Source: Gnetum montanum (taxonomy: Eukaryota; Streptophyta; Gnetopsida; Gnetales; Gnetaceae). Taken from it: DNA of 64,000 nt. Of this stretch, positions 55,590 through 64,000 are shown piece by piece (position 1 is the first letter of the stretch; the number at the start of each line of letters is the position of its first letter). The stretch spans positions 16,748 through 80,747 of the forward strand of contig MNCI01006057.1 in assembly GCA_015680685.1 (NCBI GenBank), given 5' to 3'. The notes beneath the pieces are model-generated. The model ran no database searches. It was not told the origin of the DNA and was given only the letters and a program-made list of their open reading frames with translations. Made by a program: the position numbers and the translations under genes.

Positions 55590-56764
55590 CTAATCTAATG
55601 ATGTGTTCTAAAGGAAAATTAGTGACAAGTCCTATAAGATATATATAAAGGACCATGTGGTGATCATTATACAGGAAGAAGAATATCACTAAAACTTTTG
55701 ACAACATGAAACTTCTATCCTATCATATTTAGGGATGCACAATAGTTTGCATAATCTTTTGAAAGATGTCAAAAGTATGGAGGATTGATAGCCAAGAATG
55801 AAGAGCCATAACAATGGATATAACCATTAGAACCATTCGATATTTTAAGAATTGATTTGATGGGACCTATCATACTAATGTCAAATGGAAAGTTCTATAT
55901 TATTGTAATAATTGATTATTGTACAAGAAACTATAGTCAAAGATTACAAAGCCACAACAACTAAAAAATTCTTTCAACATGTGGTGAATAGATTTGGAAT
56001 ATGAAGAATTTTAATCTTAAATAACATGACTTATTTACTAAAGCTAAATTTAAGAATTTAATGCAATGTCTTGGGGTGAATCAAAAATTCATTACACCTT
56101 ATCATTCCCAAGCAAATGAACAAGTCAAAGTGACTATTAAAAAAATTATACAAATTTTAACTAGAATTATTAGTAGATATATGAAGGATTGGAGCACTAA
56201 GTTCAACAATGCTTTATGGGCATCTTGATCAACATGGAAACTTCCTATATGATATTCTCCATATTAAATTATTTATGGTAAATCCCATACCCTACAAATT
56301 CAAGTAGAAATAAAAATCCTAATAACTTATGCATTTCACTTAGATGTGAACTTAGCCCAGAAAGGAAAATTAATGAACTATGATCTATTAGTTAAGAATT
56401 GATTAATACTCCAAATAAACAATGAGATTCATAAGAAATACTCCAAATTCTAACATGACACTAGGATTAGACATGTTTCTATTAGACTTGCAGATAGAGT
56501 CCTTCACTATAATCCAAATCATGTTACCCAAAAGACTAAGTTTCCAACATTATGGAAATAACCATACCTATTTTATGTTATATAACAATTAAGCACCATG
56601 AAAATTTATCACCTAGCTAACCCATAGAAATTAATCCTTCTCAATTCAACATGTTAAGAAATTTTATGACTTTCTATCATCAGGAGAATCTATCATGCAT
56701 TCCAACCAAACTACTTTCCATTCAATCTTTTGTGTTTCTACCTTCGATAATAGTTGTGAAGGTG
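55590..56764 (+). pseudogene. Host A integrase
   Basis: HEGPCGDHYTGRR-like zinc region (about 55640-55690), EPFDILRIDLMGPIILMSNG (55830-55885), VVNRFGI, LNNMTY where SDNGT is expected, LGVNQKFITPYHSQANEQVK (56065-56130) and the C-terminal FQTLWK-PYLF part. Heavily decayed: catalytic residues cannot all be found, and several frameshifts occur. It ends near FDNSCEGVISYS at 56760. Confidence 0.72.
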
Positions 56765-58083
56765 TCATCTCTTATTCTTAGGTACTAATCAATCCTTTTA
56801 TAATTTTTCTTTGTTCTTTCTAATTTCTTACTATTTTTTAAAATTTTTGGTATTTTCTTTATTCTATAATATCTTTTTATTCTTTAATACTTTTCATAAT
56901 TCTTATCAATTTTTTAATTCTTCCATACCTTCCAAGTTATTTATATGTTTTTCTATTCTTGTATATATTTAATTCTTTTTTCCAATTTTATCATTTTTGA
57001 CATATATATATATATTTTGATTTTTCTAATAAAGTATCAAGTAATAAGCAAGATGCAGTTGAAATAGAAATAATTTCACTCTATGTTATTAAATCATTCA
57101 AGAACTAATTGTATATGTAGTGAGATCATATTATCCATTCACTCATTTCGAATAATAAGAGGTCCTTACCATGGCCATGATGATATTCTCATCATAATAG
57201 AACTAAAATAAACTTATGACCATCATGCCTAGATGAACAAGTGAAGAAGTGGAAATGAAAAAGATGTGACATCAAGGGGATTTGTGGATTCTCTAAAGCT
57301 ACTTCCATGAGTCTTATGAAGTTGTTAAGTTACATCATTTACTTGAGTTCTAAAAAAAATGAATGCATGTTCTGAAATAAGGATTGCTTTGTTATGTCAC
57401 TAGAAAGACATAGTACCCATGCTTAAAGGTAGATGACTTCTCAAGAATTTCAAAATGTTTCTTGGACTTGCATTTTACAAGGCTAGAAAGACATGTTACC
57501 CATGCTTAAAGACACTTCTCTATCTAATGGCCAAGTCTCCTTTAAAATTAATCAATTAATTAATAAATTGCTTTTTTGATCTTCATTGTCAAGTGGTAAT
57601 ATTTCTTGTAGTTTTGATTATCTTATGGTTGTAAGTTATTAGATGATACAATGCAATGTCACTAGTAAGTGGTATGGACTTAGTTTGGATCTTGGATGAA
57701 TAGGCTAATGACCACTTTAACCATGAATTACACAAAAGAATTTACTATGCTTATGATAAGGCATCTCATGTCTCATTTTCTACAATCCCTACTACTACAA
57801 CTCCACCTCATTCCTATATATTATTATAATTTGATGATTTTGTATAGCATAGTGTTATTTTTTTACTAAGATAATACTAACATGTATGTTTTGGAAGATG
57901 GGTATGATTTCCATTCAACTTCTTGAGTGCCCATAGACACTTGTAACCATGGTTATACAAGAGCATTAAGCACAAGAGCTTGCTTTATAAAGGATCCACT
58001 TGTATAACTCATGTCTCATACTTAACATCTAACTTCACATCATCTTGTATCTCCTTGATACTTTAATAATTATCATTACTTCT
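56765..58083 (+). other. Host A noncoding 3' region
   Basis: A T-rich tract directly after integrase (56800-57010, including (TA)n at 57002-57013) is followed by block 1 (GATGTGACATCAAGGGGATT, 57262-57281) and a diverged block 2 (CTTGCTTTATAAAGGATCCA, 57979-57998). It is cut at 58083 by element H; the rest of A, with its 3' LTR, lies beyond the window. Confidence 0.6.
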
Positions 58084-59100
58084 TAATAAGTAGTGGGTAA
58101 TTCCTACATCCAACCATACAAATCACAAGCATTCACTTGTAATTCGGTTGAATTCTATGGATGGAACTAGTGTGGTATCTAAATTTTTAAGCATTGATCA
58201 TAGGTTGCAACATTTCCACTTGAACTAGCAGTAGCTTTGTCATGTCTGGTTTAATTCAAAGTGAGACATATGATTATTGATGTTATGTAGCTAAGGCTAA
58301 ATTATGTAAGAATATGAAAATTAATAATTTAATCTAATTAATAAAAAATAAATCCTAAACTATTCTAAGAGTGATGAGTATTCATTCCTAACTTACCATA
58401 CATGTCCTAAACTCACATACCCACTATTGGAATTATTAAGTTTTAAGCTATTAGGAAAACCAAGCACTAACACTGTTGGGATTACCAAGAAAATACATGT
58501 TTATGCTCAAAACTAGTCACACTCATTCCGTCGATTGATTAATGTATAGGGAGATGTAAACATTAACTAAGTACATAGAAAGTAAATTGCATTAGAAGTA
58601 AATCTCTTCTAAGTCAAAGTGCTACAATGAATATGGATCAATCTCAATCTCATTATCATTCATGAAATGTGTCTAGGTATAATGCCACTTGAATAAGATA
58701 CCATACAACTAACTCAAATCCACACTATGGGCACTCATTGAATATTATCTAGAATTACAGAATAAAAACTACAAGATTCTATCTACACTACAAACCAAAT
58801 TATGCAAAATATGTAGTGGGTGCTCACATATTTATAAGCAAATACAAGCATTGCATCAACATGGATACGTTAATGCATTTAGCTGCATCAATGAGGATGC
58901 ATTAATGAGGATGCATTGACAGTGCTACATCAAAGAGTATGTGTCAATGCATCTAAGATGCATTGTTGGTTAATGCATTAACATGTCCTCATCCACACAT
59001 GTACATCAACACATCTAAGATGCATCGACGAGAATGCGTCAATGAGGCTTTATTAATGGGAATGCATTACCGAATTTTCCTAACATAGGAGGTCTCATCA
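58084..59100 (-). repeat. 3' LTR of element H (minus)
   Basis: The plus strand reads TAATAAGTAGTGGGTAATTCC...GAGGTCTCATCA. Its first 34 bases align with the H 5' LTR end at 62392-62425 (TGATGAGCAGTTGGTAGTCC). The promoter TATTTATA is at 58829-58836. U3 (58850-59080) is packed with GATGCATTAATGAGGATGC-type repeats, which makes it longer than its relatives. Confidence 0.85.
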
Positions 59101-59300
59101 TATTCCCATGACTAACTAAAAACTCATCCTTGAGTTACATATAAATGGACAAGATTTCATTACAAAAATTATGGGGTGACCAAGACTAGATTAGCTACCA
59201 TTACAAAATAGGAGTATCGCATTACAAAATTTTATTCATGTGGATGTATTACAAAAGCAAAAAGAGACTAGGTAGACATTAAAGTTTATAAAATTACAAA
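59101..59300 (-). other. Polypurine tract and 3' untranslated end of element H
   Basis: On minus, CATGGGAATA ends at the LTR edge (plus 59101-59110), a decayed polypurine tract. The remaining sequence has ACAAAATTA/CATTACAAAA repeats and no frame. Confidence 0.5.
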
Positions 59301-59835
59301 AGTATTCAAATATTTACTAATGATGAATCTTATTATTATTCCTAATTGTGGTAGAATTTTCAACCTTGATTGTTATGTTGATGCTTCTCTTTTATGCAAT
59401 ATATTCTTAAAGAATGGACTAAAATTTCTTCTCATCATCCCATGGGTTTAGTAAACATGTGATGTTGGAGTTTTAATCATTATATACACTACTTATTTAT
59501 CCATGGGCATCTCCTCCTCTATCCTTCTTTTGGCCTCTTTTCCTTGCCTTGTAAAAGACCTTCAACCTTAAGCTTTTATTTTAGCAACACATGCAATCAC
59601 CAAAGGATCAATGTTAGTTTTGGTAAATTTTCCTTAATAATTAACCCTTTTAAAATCCCTATTTAGCTCAAAATTCAAAAACATTTTAGCATTTATACTT
59701 AATATGATTTCATAATAATGCTCCCCAAGGCTCTAAGGTAACTAAAATCATCAAGTTATTCATGTTATTTTGATTATCTTTACTATTAGTTACCATAATG
59801 TTCAAAATAGGGTGTTAGAAAAATTTCAAAAATTG
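59300..59835 (-). pseudogene. Element H 3' ORF
   Basis: On minus, coding-like text (AIFEIFLTPYFEHYGN, MNNLMILVTLEPWGALL, further KARKRGQKKDRGG and ITCLLNPWDDEKKF) aligns with the 3' ORF of element C (27737-28320). It follows the protease remnant without the 1.3 kb conserved noncoding region that separates them in C, so H carries a further deletion. Function unknown. Confidence 0.5.
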
Positions 59836-62260
59836 CTATTATTTCCATGCATCTTTTGAATGGTTTAGTATTATAATTCTTGAGTGACTGGGTGTCTTTT
59901 GGTTTAGTGGCTACTATGTAGACTTGGCTTTGCACACACACTTGTTCCTTAAGTTTTTTATGGGTTGGTATAGGGATTATGTTAATAATTTGAACTTTTA
60001 GCCCATAATTACATCCTTTATCATTATTAGTAATGCATGGAACATTTTGCCTCTCCATAGTGATAGGTTCATCTTTTATGTTTTGTGTCAAAGTGGTAAT
60101 GGTTGTTGGATTTTGTGTAGGATTATGAGACATTATTTTGTGAGGAAGGGGGTTGCACTAGATTGTCCTTATGCTAGTTCTGATGAGTTAGTAGGTCTAC
60201 TAGTTTTATTCACATCTGTAAAAATTATCCTAAAGAAAAGAAATTTTCAAGACTTTACCTAAGATCTACTACTATTATCATTCACTTGTGTGTTCATGGC
60301 ATAAGTGGCATTTTTTAGTGCCAATCCTTCCTACATTTCTAATGGTGACATATGTTGGAGAGAAGTATTAGAGTATTGGTGATGTGACAGAGGATAAGAT
60401 GCATGAGATGGTGATTCCACAAGAGATGTTTTAGGTTGATGATATTCAGGAGAGTAGTAGGAGTAATTTGAGGCATGGGATGTAGAACCACTTGGTGAAA
60501 TAGATTGTTGAACATAATATCCATAAGAGTCTAGCTAGCAATAAGGGTGTTACTGGTTTGTTGATGGCATCCCCCACAACTGTGGGTTTTTCCATTGTGA
60601 TTAATAGTTGTCTAAGGTTGATATGAAGTCCCACTAGGCTAGTAACATTGGTTGTAGAACTATTTATAATTTCCTTGTGGGTAAGGCAATCTCTTAGGCA
60701 TTTTCTTTTCTACAAACTTGGGATTCAAAGAATAAGCCCTAGACTCTTGTAGATGTAACATAACTAGCAATAGCCCTTTGGATGTTCATATTGATAGATG
60801 TCACATCCATCCTCCTCCTCTGAATCTAAGTCTAAACCCTCTTTTGCTATAGCTATTTTTCCTTTTTACTAATAAGTGTGCTTACCTATTTCCTTTTTTT
60901 CTCTCTCTCTTCTTGTTTTAATCACTTAATCCTATTTGCTTTACTTTCTCCTCTATGATTTTCATGTTGGTTGTAAATTTTTCATTCATCAACTCCCACA
61001 TCTTATCTACCCTTACTTTAATATAAGTCATAGACTTTTGTATTGGCAAGGTTTTGTATGAAATCAACTCATCAAGAGCTACCTCTTTTTCCTAATCATA
61101 AATATGGAACTTCTTCTTTTGAAGAGTTTGATACCAATTATATTCCTCTATGCTCTCCCTTTTATACAACTCTCCTTCTTCTTTTGCCACCTATTCTATC
61201 ATCCTTTATATCTAATGAACTCTCAATTCTCATAATCATCCTTGGGCATAGATCCCAAGGGCATCCCTCATTTTGTTACAAAGCCCATCTATGATGTGAA
61301 CAAGCTGCTCGTTTTGAGAAAAACCATGTCTTAGACATCTATGTAGTAGAGAATAGTATTTGTCCAAGGCTACATCCAAGGATTCATGATATGTTTACTT
61401 CCACCCTTGGATTTATTTTCTTAGATTGGACACTTTTTCATAGGTTTGGTATTTTTCATTGAAGAGCTTAAGCATTGTGAATCGCAAGTACATTGAATTT
61501 GATTCCAATGATCTATACCAACTTTCAACTTCTTCTACTAGTGTCCTAGGAAATAACTTAAGCTTTTGTCACTTACTTTCAATATTTTGCAAGGTGCAGA
61601 CATCATGGAAGGCTTGTAAATGATCTTGTGGATCAAAATTATTACCTCCCTTAAATTTACAAATATTATTGACATTAAGCCATTTGATGCAACTTTCCCT
61701 TTGATGTCTATAGGGTATTCCAACTACCTCCATGATCTATATCATACATCTAGTAGCCAACAAGGATTCATCATCATCAAACATGTTCTGATGATCATCT
61801 CTATTTCTATTTTTCTGATTATGATGATCTCGTCTATGCTCACTTTGATATCTTTCATCTTGTCTTTGATCTCTATTTCTATCTTCATCTCAATCCCTTA
61901 GTGAAGCTTTATCTCCATACCTACATTCATCCTCATCAAAACTAGACATTGAAGATGAAGAGAAAGATGATGAACTAGGAGAATTGCCATGGCTTCTATA
62001 TCTCTCGCTATGGTTTCTTGATTTATCTCTTCTAGGTTTGGAGAAGGGCCTAGGCCTTGAGGCCCTTCTTATTCTAGGACTTACTTCATCTCCTCTAAGA
62101 TTATTTGCATTAGTTGAGTGTAGTAAGAATCTAAATGAGCATATGATACCCCTATGTTTAGTGATTCACTTCAACTATTTTCAATATAGATCCTACCATT
62201 TTTCCTACTAGTGTTCTCATCATGTGATGGATTATTAGTTCTATGTGAAGGAGACATGTT
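59786..62260 (-). pseudogene. Element H gag and protease remnant
   Basis: On minus from about 62260: charged N-terminal part, capsid (about 61560-61240: KLFPRTLVEEVESWYRSLES, EKYQTYEKVSNLRK, ESLDVALDKYYSLLHRCLRH, IIDGLCNKMRDALGIYAQG), a coiled-coil-like part (KVRVDKMWELMNEKFTTNMK), a knuckle near 60815-60775 (C-D-I-Y-Q-Y-E-H-P-K-G-Y-C, Tyr at the second Cys) and a Tyr/Pro/His-rich linker. Then comes IKDEPITMERQNVPCITNND, the protease remnant with the same internal deletion as element C. No pol. Confidence 0.75.
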
Positions 62261-62372
62261 TGTAATTAATAATTTGTATGTGGCTTAAAATATTAATATT
62301 TCCTAAAATATAAATCATTAATGCTTTTACAATGATCATTTGTAATATAACTAATCTAGATCAATAGCACCA

Positions 62373-62390
62373 TCCTTGGCAACAACACCA
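62373..62390 (-). promoter_or_regulatory. Primer-binding site (tRNA-Asp), element H
   Basis: On minus TGGTGTTGTTGCCAAGGA, one base after the LTR end, matches the tRNA-Asp complement with transitions. Confidence 0.85.
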
Positions 62391-62391
62391 A

Positions 62392-62427
62392 TGATGAGCA
62401 GTTGGTAGTCCTTACACCCAACCATAG
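62392..62427 (-). repeat. 5' LTR of element H, only the last 36 bp
   Basis: TGATGAGCAGTTGGTAGTCC and the next bases to ACCATAG are the U5 end of the LTR in reverse. The rest is displaced by the insertion of element I at 62428 and would continue beyond the window. Confidence 0.8.
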
Positions 62428-63495
62428 TGACGAGCGGCGAGGTATCCCTACGCTCAACCATACGAATATGAGTGTTTTCACACATGATCCAATCAAACTC
62501 CGCAGACAGACTAGCTGTGGCACCTAGACAGTTAACCTTAGGTCGCAGTTCATTGTCTTCCCACCTGGACTAGTATTTATCATTTGTCACGTATGGTTTA
62601 GTCCAGAGTGAGGTGTATGATTTGTTCCTAATTTTATGCTACTCCTGATGGCAATGGAAAATAATATTAACTAAACTAAGCTAGGAGGAGAAGGATAAGA
62701 GAGTCTAATCTATCCTAGGTGCGATGAGCAATCGATTCCTTGATCAATCGTACACATCTTGGACTTCGTGCACGACTACCACTAGGACTACCAAGTGCAG
62801 GTCCTAGGTACGCCACTGGGATTACCAAGCGTAGATCCCAAATACGCCACTGGGATTACCAAGCGTAGATCCTAGCTATGCCACTGGGCTACCAAGTAGT
62901 CACACTTAAATGCTCGTAACCAAGTCGTACTCATTCTGCTTCTAGGAGTTTAAGGGTGAGAGAACCTAATCACGATGAGCAACCGATTCCTTGACTAGCC
63001 GTACACATCCGTAGATGCTCATAATCAAGTCGTACTCACACAATGCTACGAAAGCAATAAATAAAATTAAATAAATAACAAACAAATAAATAACAAAGTG
63101 AATGCTGCAATGATGAAGTAATTTCCATCTTTATTGCTAGTCATGTGCGTGTCCAAGTACGACACACTCGAATAAAGACACCATACAACTACATTCACCA
63201 CACTGCGGGCAGACATGGGAAAAATAAACTAACTCTGGAGGGATCAAACTACCAGATTTTTTCTACAATCTAACTGGGATGTCAAATGAGGGAGAGCCAC
63301 CTCTTATTTATAGAAATTGCAGTTGACTGCGATATTGCGTACGTGATATCATGGGCAGATGAGATATCGCGTATGCGATATCGTGGCCCATGAGATATTG
63401 CATACGTGATATCGCAACCCTGAGATAACATGGGTGTGTTATCATGGGTGCCTTAATGCAATCATCAGCAATATGAGCAATTTCATGTCTCATCA
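62428..63495 (-). repeat. 3' LTR of element I (minus)
   Basis: The plus strand reads TGACGAGCGGCGAGG...CATGTCTCATCA. The promoter TATTTATA is at 63305-63312. A U5/R insertion-like duplication gives three copies of CACTGGGATTACCAAGCG-type text (62775-62900). U3 (63330-63420) is an array of GATATCGC/GATATTGC palindromes, and the outer end has TTAAGGCACCCA as in solo LTR 1. CG-rich and little decayed, so young. Confidence 0.9.
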
Positions 63496-63505
63496 TACCC
63501 CCATG
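63496..63505 (-). promoter_or_regulatory. Polypurine tract of element I
   Basis: On minus GGGGGTA directly precedes the LTR start TGATGAGAC (plus TACCCCC, 63496-63502). Confidence 0.8.
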
Positions 63506-63669
63506 ACTGAATGAAAACTCATCCTCGAGTTAAAGTGAGAACAAGCTACATTGATTACACACTGGATAGGTATGGGATTATTAGATGGAAAAATGGAATG
63601 ATTCCGCAGTGTGGGAGGAAAAAAAAAAAGACACCACACATAGAATATTTACAAAAATTTGGAACTCAT
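63506..63669 (-). other. Untranslated end of element I between ORF and polypurine tract
   Basis: There is no frame. It contains an A11 run (plus 63619-63629) and an equivalent of F 41985-42010 (AACTTGTGGAACTCAT against AATTTGGAACTCAT). Confidence 0.5.
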
Positions 63670-64000
63670 ATAGTTCTTGGTGGCGGTGACTCCTCCATAG
63701 GTGTCTTTTCCTTTTCTTGTGCTTCAGGTCTGGGGATTTGATAGCATTGAAGTACGGCATGGAGTTTCTCCTCTTGTAAGGCCTTGAGTGCCTTGGCATG
63801 TGTGTAAGTTTGCACTTGTGTCATAGAGGCAGCCCAATCAGCCTTCTCTTTTTCTTCTGCCACCCTTTTATTCTCTGTCAACAGTTTATTAAGTTGCTTG
63901 GTTTTGAAAGTGTCCAGCTGGTTCTGAGCAACCTTTGGCCTTGTATTTGAAATTTTTTTAATACTTCCAAAATGGCTTGAACAAAGAAATCAATAGTCAC
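63670..64000 (-). CDS. Element I 3' ORF, coiled-coil-like C-terminus (partial)
   Basis: On minus a frame is open for more than 80 codons up to a stop near 63669: QLDTFKTKQLNKLLTENKRV, AEEKEKADWAASMTQVQTYT, HAKALKALQEEKLHAVLQCY, ending KEKTPMEESPPPRTI. It is rich in Glu, Lys, Ala, Gln and Leu with heptad-like spacing, so a coiled coil is likely. Counterparts are the decayed ORFs of elements D, F and (longer) L at the same distance from the LTR. It continues beyond the window, possibly with one frame change near 63960. There is no signal peptide or transmembrane segment in the visible part. It could be a structural accessory protein; the function is unknown. Confidence 0.55.

Noticed and set aside
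1-64000. Prokaryotic features (operons, CRISPR arrays, Shine-Dalgarno sites) or pararetrovirus sequence
   Set aside because: None seen. All pol-type sequence fits Ty3/gypsy LTR retrotransposons or an RTE LINE, with no movement-protein or coat-protein signature.

Overview
This window looks like a repeat-dense, gene-poor stretch of a land-plant nuclear genome. The evidence is AT-rich sequence, Ty3/gypsy LTR retrotransposons primed by tRNA-Asp, an RTE-type LINE tail, a 5S-rRNA-like fragment, a broken CCR4-type deadenylase copy and two runs of N. I cannot name the species. I see no intact cellular protein gene; nearly all coding signal is retrotransposon gag/pol in decay.

Left part (1-15725). 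Two LTR-like arms of a long-LTR family (K) face each other (391 to about 2030 on plus, about 4510-6299 on minus) around a minus-strand gag. Their U3 carries repeated palindromes built on ACTATGCTCTAGAGCATAGT. Next come the 3' end of another element (L: coiled-coil-like extra ORF, polypurine tract, LTR 8029-8969), an RTE LINE tail (about 9140-9690, minus), a possible copia-type LTR, an intronless CCR4-like pseudogene (about 11130-12239, minus), a 5S-rRNA-like fragment (13005-13075, minus) and a 45-bp minisatellite (13220-13490).

Right part (15726-64000). Most of this is one old Ty3/gypsy host element (A, plus strand) that starts at LTR 15726-16602 and is still unfinished at 58083. Its gag-protease-RT-RNaseH-integrase reading order is cut into seven pieces by later insertions. 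Target-site duplications (TSDs) and reading frame show where the pieces rejoin. The inserts are solo LTR 1 (16736-17769, TSD AGTGT), solo LTR 2 (18940-19843), a composite block (20231-29363) holding elements C and D, complete element B (30391-40558, TSD CCAAG), element F on minus (41196-46814, TSD TAGAG), element G (47478-54542, TSD ATAAT/ACAAT), and H on minus (58084-62427), itself cut by element I (62428 onward).

All right-hand elements share LTR ends TGATGAG/CTCATCA (with small variants) and, where visible, a primer-binding site for tRNA-Asp. Only A and B carry pol. C, D, F, G and H are gag-bearing, pol-less derivatives that would need enzymes in trans. Most keep a conserved noncoding 3' region and then one of several different small 3' ORFs. 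Decay is dominated by C-to-T/G-to-A transitions that turn Gln, Arg and Trp codons into stops.

The most unusual feature is in element D. Its primer-binding site has been replaced by a complete copy of mature tRNA-Asp, CCA included (23540-23614), followed by a second, partial tRNA-Asp copy (23500-23530), and the first half of gag is missing. This looks like a fossil of reverse transcriptase copying its own tRNA primer.
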